A DNA stretch of 19,349 bases, from the NCBI GenBank assembly GCA_002729015.1, contig PBVO01000158.1, positions 1 through 19,349 of the forward strand, in the 5' to 3' direction. The stretch comes from Candidatus Poribacteria bacterium. Its GTDB lineage: Bacteria > Poribacteria > WGA-4E > UBA9662. The notes under the pieces were generated by a model. The model was not told the origin of the DNA, searched no databases, and saw nothing but the letters and a program-made list of their open reading frames with translations. Below, piece by piece: positions 8,346 through 15,675 of this stretch (position 1 is the first letter of the stretch; every line of letters begins with the position of its first letter). The position numbers and the translations under genes were made by a program.

Positions 8346-8377
8346 GAAAATTACTGATCGAATGAGCAGTAATTTTC
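8346..8377. repeat. Perfect 11-bp inverted repeat with 10-base loop
   Basis: GAAAATTACTG at 8346-8356 is the exact reverse complement of CAGTAATTTTC at 8367-8377, separated by 10 bases. The stem is AT-rich and no T-run follows on either strand, so it could be a protein-binding site or weak terminator. I cannot say which. Confidence 0.6.
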
Positions 8378-8529
8378 GATCTTGCTTAGTTATTGTATCC
8401 TATTTCATTGAGTAATACTAAGTGTCGTTTGTAACAGAATGGCTTTTTGGCTAATCAATACTTTCTTTTCTTTCAAGACAAAAATACAGAACCAAAAGCC
8501 GGATGAACACAAAATGTGGTAGGATTAAA

Positions 8530-8552
8530 CTACCCATTTCCTTTTGGGTTAG
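8530..8552 (-). terminator. Possible terminator after ubiX
   Basis: On the minus strand, 14 nt after the ubiX stop, CTAACCC (plus 8546-8552) can pair with GGGTAG (plus 8530-8535) around a 10-base loop, with one bulged A. TTTAAT follows. The T-tract is short, so this is a weak intrinsic terminator at best. Confidence 0.35.
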
Positions 8553-8566
8553 GTCTTTCGAATTCG

Positions 8567-9169
8567 TCAAGTACTGTTTTTTTCTTTCCAACGCCGAATG
8601 AGACCGGCTTCAATTCCAAACTGGTCTAAGGTTTTACTAACCACAAAGTTGATTTGGTCATCAATGGTGTCAGGGAAGTGATAAAAAGCTGGCATCGCAG
8701 GTAAAATTATCACTCCGTTTTTTGACAACTTAAGCATATTTTCTAAGTGAATTGTACTAAATGGTGTTTCCCTGACCACCAGAACTAATTTCCGCCGTTC
8801 CTTCATGCACACATCGGCCGATCTTTGTAACAAGTTACGAGACAGTCCCGTTGCTACGGCAGCTACAGTTCCCATACTGCATGGAATAATTACCATACCT
8901 TCTGCTCTAAAAGATCCGCTAGCAATCGAAGCTCCGATATCGCTAGGGCTATGATAGATAACGTTGTCTGCATCCCGACCAATCAAATCAGACAATTCGA
9001 AATTGTCAATATCAACATCTATGCCAACTTCTTCTAATAATGATCTAGCACCAGCTGGCGAGATAGTTAAATGTACTTCAAAGTTGGTTTGGTCAGCTAA
9101 TACTTCAACCAAGCGTATGCCGTACACGGTTCCGCTTGCCCCAGTTAAACCGACAATTATTCTTTTCAT
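8567..9169 (-). CDS. ubiX: Flavin prenyltransferase UbiX/Pad1
   Basis: The 200-residue protein matches UbiX, which prenylates FMN with dimethylallyl phosphate to make the prenylated-FMN cofactor of UbiD-type decarboxylases. Seen in order are the N-terminal flavin-binding GLTGASGTVYGIRL (residues 7-20), the IASGSF loop, PCSMGTVAAVATGLSRNLLQRSADVCMKE (split by family position near 95-125), RRKLVLVVRETPFSTIHLENM, and PAMPAFYHFPDTIDDQINFVV. All the catalytic segments look present and the length is typical. The start has a weak TAAGAG ribosome-binding site 5 nt upstream. No ubiD partner lies in the window, so its client (quinone synthesis or another UbiD-like decarboxylase) must be elsewhere. It follows the hydrolase-like gene by 86 nt. 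Confidence 0.95.
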   Translation of the reverse strand: MKRIIVGLTGASGTVYGIRLVEVLADQTNFEVHLTISPAGARSLLEEVGIDVDIDNFELSDLIGRDADNVIYHSPSDIGASIASGSFRAEGMVIIPCSMGTVAAVATGLSRNLLQRSADVCMKERRKLVLVVRETPFSTIHLENMLKLSKNGVIILPAMPAFYHFPDTIDDQINFVVSKTLDQFGIEAGLIRRWKEKNST

Positions 9170-9255
9170 TAATACTCTTAGTTATAGCAGTTATGCTAAA
9201 TTCGGCGCAATTTTGAACTTCTAATTAATCAACTACCATCTGGTTATTGACAGTG

Positions 9256-10686
9256 TTAAAAAAATGAACTAGCAGCCATGATATTATTAGATTCTTGAAC
9301 ATTCCAGATATTGGCCAAAGCCAAAATCTTTTCATCAGACAAATAGCAGTACCTCTGCACCCACATCCCATCAGCATTGCTGTCCCGAATTATAGATACT
9401 GTTCGCTTCCACTGATCAAATGGCACATATCCGTGCGCGAGAGGGATAACTGGCGCACGGCCAGAAACCTGACTTGCTACTTCGTTAATACGATCGTTGA
9501 AGGTCCTGAATCTGACAGGGTGTTTGTCATTTGGTGCCGGAATATGATAATCAGACCAAGTCGGATGGTCAATTGAGTCTGGCAGGTTGAACCAACTTTT
9601 GACAGCTTGTAAGATAGACGCAACAACTAGGTTTGGATTCCAATTCTTTAGTGCCTGACCATACCAGCGTGGTAATGCCGACCAGTGGAAGGTGTATAAC
9701 TTTGGTCGAACCGAATCTACAATTCCGGCTAATTCAGCATAATCCATACCACTTGAACGGTTAAAAGGGGGTGGCCATCCATTAGCAATCAATTCGACAT
9801 GACCGAATCCCGATTGATCCATCGCCAAACGAATATCGCGATATAATCCAGAAATCACATCAGACTTGAAGCGAAAAAAGTCGTACACGCCGGGGAAGCG
9901 GACTAGAAGTTCAAGTATCCGGGATGGACTATTTAGAATCTGGCTAATATGATCGAGACGCTCAGTGGTTAAGTCATTAAAATGATGCCATAGGGATAGT
10001 ACATCACTCTTAATTCTTTTTGCTTCATAACCAAGATTGTTCATATGTGCTTGGGAGTGAAGGCTAAAACAAGAGAAGTGATCTTCAAGCAAATAGGTCG
10101 TGTATTCGACCCAATCTAGACACACCCCATCGGGGGTAGGTTGCTGGCTGATTTCATCCAACACACAAGCAATTGCCCAGGCTCTCACATTAGGTGAACT
10201 GGGGCACCCTTGATTTGCCACTCGACGGTTTGGGTCAGGGATTTGCCCATTGATCCATTTCATTTGGTCTTCTACTTTAAGGTCAGGCACGGCCAAGGGT
10301 GTCACAGAAGTGTACACCTTCCAATCTCGGCTTCGAGCCGATTCATAAATTTGGTTAGGCAAACTGGAATCGAGGTCTGATGGGAATTTTTTCCATGTTG
10401 GTTTGTAGGAGGTGTCTGCATACCAAGATAAGTTTGGCTGTTGGCTGCGGAAACTTTCTAAGTACAGTTCTCTCTTTCCCCAAACGGGCCGATCAAAAAC
10501 TCGGTCGTATCCGTCGATGTCGATTGGTGGTGCTCGAAATCCAGCACCTACAGTCGAAGGTCGATTGAGAATCCGACCGCAATTGATAGCTGTAGCACCT
10601 GTTGACTCTATTCGGTCCATTACAGCATTCAACCCTTCGACTTGTACGTCTAGGGGAGTCATGACCAAGCCTAAAAATTTTCCCAT
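9256..10686 (-). CDS. Uncharacterised protein, possibly a TIM-barrel glycosidase-like fold
   Basis: I do not recognise this 476-residue protein as a named family. The layout suggests a (beta/alpha)8 barrel: an opening strand MGKFLGLVMTP, WKVYTSVTPL, then PNVRAWAIACVLDEISQQ followed by DGVCLDWVEYTTY (about residues 165-200). That order (PxVRxW..., then DGhxLDxhxY) resembles GHL10-type and related hypothetical glycosyl hydrolases, where the Asp in LD is near the active site. Later segments GHVELIANGWPPPFN, VRPKLYTFHWSALPRWY and ADGMWVQRYCYL fit further strands. No signal peptide is evident. The ATG at 10684-10686 was preferred to the TTG at 10732-10734 because it opens directly into the first strand and follows a purine-rich GAGAAAAGAACAGA. 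It lies upstream of ubiX in the same direction and divergently from rpsF. Function is unknown. Confidence 0.75.
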   Translation of the reverse strand: MGKFLGLVMTPLDVQVEGLNAVMDRIESTGATAINCGRILNRPSTVGAGFRAPPIDIDGYDRVFDRPVWGKRELYLESFRSQQPNLSWYADTSYKPTWKKFPSDLDSSLPNQIYESARSRDWKVYTSVTPLAVPDLKVEDQMKWINGQIPDPNRRVANQGCPSSPNVRAWAIACVLDEISQQPTPDGVCLDWVEYTTYLLEDHFSCFSLHSQAHMNNLGYEAKRIKSDVLSLWHHFNDLTTERLDHISQILNSPSRILELLVRFPGVYDFFRFKSDVISGLYRDIRLAMDQSGFGHVELIANGWPPPFNRSSGMDYAELAGIVDSVRPKLYTFHWSALPRWYGQALKNWNPNLVVASILQAVKSWFNLPDSIDHPTWSDYHIPAPNDKHPVRFRTFNDRINEVASQVSGRAPVIPLAHGYVPFDQWKRTVSIIRDSNADGMWVQRYCYLSDEKILALANIWNVQESNNIMAASSFF

Positions 10687-10830
10687 TCTGTTCTTTTCTC
10701 TTTCTCTGATTGATGTTTTGATTGGATTCACCAAATCGATTTAGACTATCAAGGATTTGTTTTTTTGTAAAGATGATTAGCTGTTTTTGAAATGATTTTC
10801 TTCAGATTGGGAGTTGCGAGAGTGCATAAC

Positions 10831-10860
10831 TGGACTTGATTAAAACTAAATAAATATGAT
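10831..10860 (+). promoter_or_regulatory. Possible promoter of the rpsF operon
   Basis: TGGACT (10831-10836), four of six matches to TTGACA, is followed by 18 bases and TATGAT (10855-10860), five of six matches to TATAAT. Transcription would start near 10867, leaving a leader of about 60 nt before rpsF that contains the hairpin described separately. Confidence 0.5.
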
Positions 10861-10870
10861 AAAATAAGTG

Positions 10871-10923
10871 ATTCTCTGCCCGCATCCAATCCGGAAAGTG
10901 GGCCGCTAGTCCAAAGGGAGGAT
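10871..10923 (+). promoter_or_regulatory. Candidate S6:S18-responsive rpsF leader structure
   Basis: AUUCUCU (10871-10877) can pair over 7 bp, including two G-U pairs, with GGAGGAU (10917-10923), which contains the rpsF Shine-Dalgarno sequence. Directly inside, GCCC (10878-10881) pairs with GGGC (10900-10903). Unpaired CCG triplets lie at 10891-10893 and 10903-10905. S6:S18 complexes are known to bind a CCG-containing hairpin in rpsF leaders of many bacteria and repress translation. The pairing is visible; the regulatory role is inferred. Confidence 0.45.
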
Positions 10924-10929
10924 AGAATT

Positions 10930-11361
10930 ATGAATAGGTACGAAAGTCTTTTTATTGTCAGTCCTACGCTTGACGCTGGTCAAATCGGGGAGCTGACTGA
11001 AGGAATTAATACGCTGATTCAAGATGGTGGTGGAAACGTCTTACTCACCGATCACTGGGGCCAAAAGAGATTGGCTTATGCTATCAACAAACACTCAGAC
11101 GGGTACTATGTCTTTTTAATTTTCGATGCACCGCCGGATCTCGTTAGTAAATTGAACAACCATTTCTTAATTACTGAAATGATTATGAGGCATGTCGTGC
11201 TTACTTTTAATGGCGATTTGGAAAAGTTTGTTACTGTTGCCAGCCAAAGAGGCCAGAACGAAACGTCAGCAGAAGAAACTTCTGCTACTGGACAGACCAC
11301 GGGAGATAGTGAAACATCAAGCGAAGATGATGATGAAAATCAAGCGTTAAAGGATAGTTAA
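10930..11361 (+). CDS. rpsF: 30S ribosomal protein S6
   Basis: The 143-residue product begins MNRYESLFIVSPTL, the standard S6 opening, and carries WGQKRLAYAINKHSDGYYV and the MIMRHVVLTF strand of the ferredoxin-like fold. S6 pairs with S18 on the platform of the small subunit. Beyond residue 100 there is an acidic, Ser/Thr/Glu/Asp-rich tail of about 40 residues (ending SSEDDDENQALKDS), a common S6 extension. AGGGAGGA lies 7 nt before the ATG as a strong ribosome-binding site, but it can be sequestered by the leader helix at 10871-10923. It is the first gene of rpsF-ssb-rpsR-rplI. Confidence 0.97.
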   Translation: MNRYESLFIVSPTLDAGQIGELTEGINTLIQDGGGNVLLTDHWGQKRLAYAINKHSDGYYVFLIFDAPPDLVSKLNNHFLITEMIMRHVVLTFNGDLEKFVTVASQRGQNETSAEETSATGQTTGDSETSSEDDDENQALKDS

Positions 11362-11405
11362 ACCCGAGTGATGAACAAAAATCGTCAAGCAACAGAGAGG
11401 TAAAC

Positions 11406-11813
11406 ATGAGTTACAACAAAGTTATCTTGATGGGGAACTTAACTCGGGATCCCGAGTTGAGAACTCTGCCCAGTGGGGCGTCGGTCGTTAATTTTGGAAT
11501 AGCGGTCAACGAAAGCTGGACCGATAAAAATACTGGCGAGAAAAGAGATGAAACTTGTTTTGTCGACATTGATGCTTGGGGACGGCAAGGCGAAGTAGTC
11601 AATGAATATTTCTCCAAAGGCAAACCGATTCTGGTTGAAGGTAAGCTTAGATTTCGTCAGTGGGATACAGACACTGGCGAACGTAGATCGAAGCATTCTG
11701 TTACCTTGGACCGTTTTAGTTTTGTTGGTTCTCGCCAAGACGATGGATTCCAGAGCGATGGTGGAACTGGCGGTGGGATATCGTCAGCGACAGATGATGA
11801 CATCCCCTTTTAG
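11406..11813 (+). CDS. ssb: Single-stranded DNA-binding protein
   Basis: The 135-residue protein has an N-terminal OB fold (about residues 1-105): SYNKVILMGNLTRDPELRTL, VVNFGIAVN, ETCFVDIDAWGRQGEVVNEYFSKGKPILVEGKLRFRQWD. A short Gly/Ser-rich linker leads to the acidic tip DDDIPF, through which SSB recruits replication and repair partners. It coats single-stranded DNA during replication, recombination and repair. GAGAGG precedes the ATG by 6 nt. Its place between rpsF and rpsR is the common bacterial arrangement, linking it to the dnaB helicase gene further down. Confidence 0.98.
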   Translation: MSYNKVILMGNLTRDPELRTLPSGASVVNFGIAVNESWTDKNTGEKRDETCFVDIDAWGRQGEVVNEYFSKGKPILVEGKLRFRQWDTDTGERRSKHSVTLDRFSFVGSRQDDGFQSDGGTGGGISSATDDDIPF

Positions 11814-11858
11814 TTTTAACCCCACTAGATTATATTTTTAGAATTTTGGAACATTTAT

Positions 11859-12131
11859 ATGAATCAGGATAGACCAGCAAGTCGTGATCGGCGCCAAGAA
11901 GGACGTTCGCAGTACAATAACAATCGAAGACCTTTTAGACGTCGTCGCCGTAAAGTTACTTTGGAAGAAATTGACTATAAGGACGTTGAGCTCTTACAAC
12001 AGTTCATCTCAGAGCGGGGAAAAATCCTCCCGCGCCGATTTACTCGCCTAAGTGCTAAGCAGCAGAGAGAAGTTACTCGTGCCATTAAGCGAGCTAGAAA
12101 TATGGCATTACTCCCCTTCTCTAATCACTAA
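11859..12131 (+). CDS. rpsR: 30S ribosomal protein S18
   Basis: The 90-residue protein has a basic, Arg-rich, disordered N-terminal part ([19 protein letters not shown]) and the conserved S18 helices: [20 protein letters not shown], then [20 protein letters not shown] and LLPFSNH. It lacks the CxxC zinc-binding cysteines found in some S18 paralogues, so it is the zinc-independent type. It starts 45 nt after ssb with a weak GGAAC ribosome-binding site, so translation may depend partly on coupling. It is the partner of S6 encoded at the head of this operon. Confidence 0.97.
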   Translation: MNQDRPASRDRRQEGRSQYNNNRRPFRRRRRKVTLEEIDYKDVELLQQFISERGKILPRRFTRLSAKQQREVTRAIKRARNMALLPFSNH

Positions 12132-12148
12132 AAGAAAGAGAGAATAAG

Positions 12149-12598
12149 ATGGAAATCATTTTACGTCAAGATGTCGAAGGTCTCGGGGCTACTGGAGAAA
12201 TTTGTAATGTTGCTGCCGGATATGCTCGCAATTATCTCATTCCTAATCGATTTGCAGTGCAAGTCAACACACAAAACCTGAAAGCCTTGGCGCATGAAAA
12301 ACGGCTTCTAGAGGCTAAAGAGCTGAAGAATAAAGAGTCAGCTAGAGAGATGGCTGGTGTGATTAGTGGACTGACTTGTAAGTTTGCCAGACGCGCGGGA
12401 GAAGAAGATCGTTTGTTTGGTTCAGTAACTAGCATAGATATTGCAAATTCGTTAGAGGAACAAAACGTAGTTGTCGATCGTCGGTCAATCGATCTAGACG
12501 AACCAATCAAAGAACTTGGTATCTTTATGATTCCAATTAGCCTTTACCCTGACATCATTCCAAGCCTTAGGGTCGTTGTCGTTCGTGAAGAAGAATAG
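12149..12598 (+). CDS. rplI: 50S ribosomal protein L9
   Basis: The 149-residue protein is a full-length two-domain L9. The N-terminal RNA-binding domain is MEIILRQDVEGLGATGEICNVAAGYARNYLIPNRFAVQV (about 1-40), shown here split by family blocks. A long connecting helix rich in Lys/Glu/Ala (about 41-75) follows, and then the C-terminal domain with RLFGSVTSIDIANSL. It starts 17 nt after rpsR with a purine-rich AAAGAGAGAA ribosome-binding site. It ends 130 nt before dnaB, and the intervening spacer is unusual (see 12599-12728). Confidence 0.97.
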   Translation: MEIILRQDVEGLGATGEICNVAAGYARNYLIPNRFAVQVNTQNLKALAHEKRLLEAKELKNKESAREMAGVISGLTCKFARRAGEEDRLFGSVTSIDIANSLEEQNVVVDRRSIDLDEPIKELGIFMIPISLYPDIIPSLRVVVVREEE

Positions 12599-12728
12599 AT
12601 TCCTATTAGCCTTCATCTTAGGATCGCGAAATTGACAATCACCCCACTTTGAATAGATAATCATCGGGTGCCCTGTTTCCTTGGAGTAGACCAGAGGCAC
12701 CCTCCCATCCATCAAGCGAATATCCTTC
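12599..12728 (-). pseudogene. rplI-dnaB spacer with a minus-strand coding-like fragment
   Basis: On the minus strand, 12599-12730 reads as an open frame of 44 codons beginning MKDIRLMDGRVPLVY, then SKETGHPMIIYSKWGDCQFRDP. It continues in the antisense of rplI without an immediate stop (the frame stays open to 12494). The residues look protein-like (VY-KETG pattern), but I do not recognise a family, and the piece is too short to be an intact gene. It could be a leftover fragment of an inserted or displaced gene. The chance that it is only an open non-coding frame is real. Confidence 0.3.
12666..12702 (+). other. Perfect 7-bp hairpin in the rplI-dnaB spacer
   Basis: GGGTGCC (12666-12672) is the exact reverse complement of GGCACCC (12696-12702). 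The stem can continue inward with CTG (12673-12675) and CAG (12692-12694) across a single bulged base. The hairpin sits 26 nt before the dnaB start. No T-run follows, so it is not a classical terminator. It may stabilise or attenuate the transcript between the ribosomal-protein part and dnaB. Confidence 0.55.
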
Positions 12729-14057
12729 ATGCAATCGGTAGAATCTCTTCATGATCGGCAAGCAGAGCAGTTTGTTCTTGGGGCGATGCTGACTGATGCT
12801 ACGACAATCCCCCTGATAACACCGGTTCTGGGTGAAACTCCCGACGCTTTTTTCACTACTGACCATCAGCTGATTTACAGTGCTATTTTGGCGTCTTACG
12901 AGCGCAACAGTCATGCTGAGCCTGGTCTAGTGGCTCATGAGTTAGAGCGTGGGCAACAAATCAACCGAGCTGGCGGTAATATATATCTCTACGATTTACA
13001 GGCCCGAATCGTTGAAACTGAGAGTGCAGAATTTTATGCGCAAATTGTTCAGGAAAAGTCAACTCGCCGTCGTTTCGTCGTCGCGAGCAAAGAAATTCAA
13101 CAATTAGCGTTAAATCAAGAAGAAGAAATTCAGACAGTTCAAGACCAGATTCAGGAAGCTGTTTTTCGAGTTAGTTACGAAAATCGGCAGGAAGGTTTTG
13201 TTGCGATTTCTTCTGTTGTAAGGGATGCACTTCAAGATGTTCTAGCTGCGGCCAATCGAGATGATGACATTTTAGGTGTAGCTACTGGTTTTGTTGATTT
13301 TGACATCTTGACTTCTGGCTTACAGAAAGGTGCTTTACATATTATTGCAGCTCGACCTGGAATGGGAAAATCTACCTTCATACTAAATGTGGCTCAAAAT
13401 ATTGCCATTGAAAAAGAGCTATCTGTAGCTATATTCAGTTTGGAAATGCCAGCTAAAGAACTAACATTAAGAATGTTAGCAGCCGAGGCTGGTGTCGAAT
13501 TTTCTCGCATTCGATCCGGTTATTTGAATGATAATCATTGGGATTTAGTAGCAGAGGCTGTAGCTCGATTCGAGGAAGCTCCCATCTTTCTTAATTGTAC
13601 ATGGGGTTTGACTATACAGCGCTTACGATCCGAGGCTCGTCGTTTGAAAAGTGAGCATCCCAATTTATGTTTGGTAGCAGTAGATTATTTACAACTAGTT
13701 AGTGGGTCCAACAAGAGTTTACCACGTGAGCAAGAAATTGCTGAGATCTCTCGATCTCTAAAGAGCTTAGCAGTGGAGTTAGAATTAACGGTAATTGCCT
13801 GCGCACAATTAAGCCGAGAAGTTGAGCGCAGGCCAGACAAAAGACCCGTTCTGTCTGATCTACGCGAATCTGGTTCAATTGAGCAGGATGCTGATCTAGT
13901 GGCATTTCTGTACAGAGATGACTATTACAATGAACAGAGCGAAGAAGCTGGTATAGCAGACCTAATGGTCAAAAAGCACCGTAGTGGTCCTACAGGAACG
14001 ATTCAGCTCGAGTTTGTGGCTGAGCAGATGCGGTTTGACAACTGTACTCGTTACTAA
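12729..14057 (+). CDS. dnaB: Replicative DNA helicase DnaB
   Basis: The 442-residue protein is the hexameric 5'-3' replicative helicase. The N-terminal domain (about 8-105; EQFVLGAMLTD, FFTTDHQLIYSAI) binds primase and the loader. A linker helix follows, then the RecA-like C-terminal motor. Walker A is ARPGMGKST (208-216), followed by SLEMPAKEL, the Walker B-type CLVAVDYLQLV, and VIACAQLSREVERRPDKRPVLSDLRESGSIEQDAD split over consecutive motifs. The length is near the family average and there is no intein. The ATG at 12729 is the first in frame, but the preceding bases show no good ribosome-binding site, so initiation may be weak or coupled. Its stop is 31 nt before the proposed MlaE start. 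Confidence 0.96.
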   Translation: MQSVESLHDRQAEQFVLGAMLTDATTIPLITPVLGETPDAFFTTDHQLIYSAILASYERNSHAEPGLVAHELERGQQINRAGGNIYLYDLQARIVETESAEFYAQIVQEKSTRRRFVVASKEIQQLALNQEEEIQTVQDQIQEAVFRVSYENRQEGFVAISSVVRDALQDVLAAANRDDDILGVATGFVDFDILTSGLQKGALHIIAARPGMGKSTFILNVAQNIAIEKELSVAIFSLEMPAKELTLRMLAAEAGVEFSRIRSGYLNDNHWDLVAEAVARFEEAPIFLNCTWGLTIQRLRSEARRLKSEHPNLCLVAVDYLQLVSGSNKSLPREQEIAEISRSLKSLAVELELTVIACAQLSREVERRPDKRPVLSDLRESGSIEQDADLVAFLYRDDYYNEQSEEAGIADLMVKKHRSGPTGTIQLEFVAEQMRFDNCTRY

Positions 14058-14088
14058 GAACACACATATTTACAATGGGAATTATGTT

Positions 14089-14892
14089 TTGTCTGCTTTG
14101 ATTAAACCAATTGAAAAAGTAGGACAATTGATGATTGTCTTTTTCACTGGTTTAGGTGAGGCTACTCGATTGACACTTACTTCTGTTAATCTAGCATTTC
14201 AACCCCCTTACCAATTTCAAATGACTCTTCGTCAATGCTATATAGTTGGAGTAACAGCTTTGCCTGTTGTTATTTTCACTGGTATCTTTACGGGGTTATT
14301 AGTAGCGACACAAGGTTATCATCAACTTAAACTTTTCTCAGCTGAGGGCACTATTGGTGGATTTGTCAGTGTTACTATTATAAAAGAATTGGGCCTTGTG
14401 GTTCCAGCATTCGTTATGGCTGGTCGAATTGGAGCGTCTATTACTGCAGAACTCGGAACAATGAAGGTTACTGAACAAATAGACGCATTAGAAGTAATGG
14501 CTGTTGACCCGGTAAAATATCTGGTTGTTCCTCGTTTGGTAGCCTGTTCAATCATGCTACCGGCCCTGACGCTTTTTTCTATTGCTTTCGGTATTGGTGG
14601 TGCTTACTACGTAGTAATTAAATTATTTGATATGAACGGCAACTTTTTTTGGAAAAATCTGAAGTCTTTTATGTATCTGAGCAGTATTGTGGTCAGTGTA
14701 GTAAAAGCTATATCTTTTGGTATATCAATCGCAATCGTTGGTTGCTATAAAGGATTTTCGGTGTCCTCTAATAATGGAGCTGAAGGTGTAGGCCGTGCTA
14801 CCACAGGATCTGCAGTTACTGCAATTATGATTATTTTAATCATCGACTTCCTACTGAACCATCTACTATATGCGATTCTAGGATTTAAATAA
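14089..14892 (+). CDS. mlaE: MlaE-type ABC transporter permease
   Basis: The protein (267 residues from the TTG at 14089) is an integral inner-membrane permease of the MlaE/YrbE family that, with MlaF and MlaD, moves phospholipids between membranes. Family signatures are IKELGLVVPAFVMAGRIGAS, followed by ITAELGTMKVTEQIDALEVM and DPVKYLVVPRLVAC, then SGGAEGVGRATT-like NNGAEGVGRATTGSAV near the end. Five or so hydrophobic segments are visible. The start is uncertain. A GTG at 13984 would overlap dnaB by 74 nt. The TTG at 14089 has AATGGGA 8 nt upstream and gives a normal family length. An ATG at 14131 is the conservative alternative. The MlaF gene follows after 24 nt. Confidence 0.92.
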   Translation: MSALIKPIEKVGQLMIVFFTGLGEATRLTLTSVNLAFQPPYQFQMTLRQCYIVGVTALPVVIFTGIFTGLLVATQGYHQLKLFSAEGTIGGFVSVTIIKELGLVVPAFVMAGRIGASITAELGTMKVTEQIDALEVMAVDPVKYLVVPRLVACSIMLPALTLFSIAFGIGGAYYVVIKLFDMNGNFFWKNLKSFMYLSSIVVSVVKAISFGISIAIVGCYKGFSVSSNNGAEGVGRATTGSAVTAIMIILIIDFLLNHLLYAILGFK

Positions 14893-14916
14893 GAGAATCT
14901 TTGGTTTAGAAATCTT

Positions 14917-15657
14917 ATGATTGTGGTAAAAAATCTATGTAAAAGCTTCGGTGAAAACAGGGTTCTAAATGGAATTGATTTGCATATACCGCGTGGAGAA
15001 ACACTCGTTATAATGGGACCAAGTGGTTGTGGGAAAAGTGTTTTACTTCGATTGTTAACAGGCTTATTGAAACCAGACCAAGGTGAGATCTGGTTCGATG
15101 GCCAAGAAATATCGAGCCTGTCCAAGAGAGAACTAGTTCCGATTAGGCAGAGAATCGGTATGTTATTTCAGTCAGCTGCATTATTCGATTTTATGACAGT
15201 AGAAGAAAACGTTGGATTCACACTTCGCCAGCACCATGGATGGAAAGATATTCACCAAATCGCCAAAGAGAAATTAGAGCTAGTAGATCTACACAACGTT
15301 GGGCAATTGAAGCCAGCTGAAATTAGTGGCGGCATGAGAAAAAGAGTAGGATTAGCCAGAGCGATCGCTGCAGATCCAGAAGTTATTTTCTATGATGAAC
15401 CGACCACAGGTTTGGACCCGATAACTTGTGACGAAATCAACCAACTGATGTCTGATCTGCACGAAAAGTTGAAAGTTACATCTGTCATCGTCACTCATGA
15501 TATGGACAGCGCATTTTTTGTTGGTACTCGGATGGCAATGCTTTACGAGGGGAAAGTAGTAGCAGAAGGAACGCCTCAAGAAATAATGAATAATGAAACT
15601 CCAATCGTTCAGCAGTTTATTTATTCTGGTTCTAGAAAGATGCTAGCCCCCAAATAA
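14917..15657 (+). CDS. mlaF: MlaF-type ABC transporter ATPase
   Basis: The 246-residue protein is the cytoplasmic ATPase partner of the MlaE permease. Walker A is GPSGCGKS (34-41), the Q-loop Gln is in MLFQSAALFD (85), the signature is ISGGM (136-140) followed by RKRVGLARA, Walker B is VIFYDE (156-161) with PTTGLDP, and the switch His is in VTHDM (194). ISGGMRKR and FQSAALFDFMTV are typical of MlaF/Ttg2A/Mkl ATPases, as opposed to generic importers. It lies 24 nt after mlaE and 18 nt before the MCE gene, so the three are surely one operon. Confidence 0.95.
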   Translation: MIVVKNLCKSFGENRVLNGIDLHIPRGETLVIMGPSGCGKSVLLRLLTGLLKPDQGEIWFDGQEISSLSKRELVPIRQRIGMLFQSAALFDFMTVEENVGFTLRQHHGWKDIHQIAKEKLELVDLHNVGQLKPAEISGGMRKRVGLARAIAADPEVIFYDEPTTGLDPITCDEINQLMSDLHEKLKVTSVIVTHDMDSAFFVGTRMAMLYEGKVVAEGTPQEIMNNETPIVQQFIYSGSRKMLAPK

Positions 15658-15675
15658 AAGCAAGGAATATTAATT

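Larger units (their letters stand above)
7751..8566. other. 816-base gap without a recognisable gene
   Basis: I find no convincing coding region, tRNA or known RNA family in this AT-rich stretch between the ubiX end and the aldo/keto reductase start. The longest plus-strand reading frame beginning with ATG that I noticed is 7949-8047 (32 codons), without a ribosome-binding site. The gap does hold a cluster of inverted repeats at 8175-8260, a perfect 11-bp hairpin at 8346-8377 and a terminator-like hairpin at 8530-8552, listed separately. It probably holds the promoter of the minus-strand run at its left edge. Confidence 0.6.

Noticed and set aside
8175..8377. CRISPR array or tandem repeat in the long gap
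   Set aside because: The repeats here are inverted and unrelated to each other. No regularly spaced direct repeats are present.
8964..9224. Plus-strand 86-codon frame opposite ubiX
   Set aside because: It is antisense to a well-supported conserved gene, with no domain and no ribosome-binding site, so it is a shadow frame.
12639..12914. Minus-strand 91-codon frame overlapping the dnaB start
   Set aside because: It lies mostly antisense to dnaB, has an irregular composition and is in a different frame from the coding-like fragment at 12599-12730.
13984..14088. GTG start for the MlaE permease inside dnaB
   Set aside because: It gives a 74-base overlap and a non-conserved, non-membrane N-terminus. 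The TTG at 14089 has a spaced ribosome-binding site and yields normal length.
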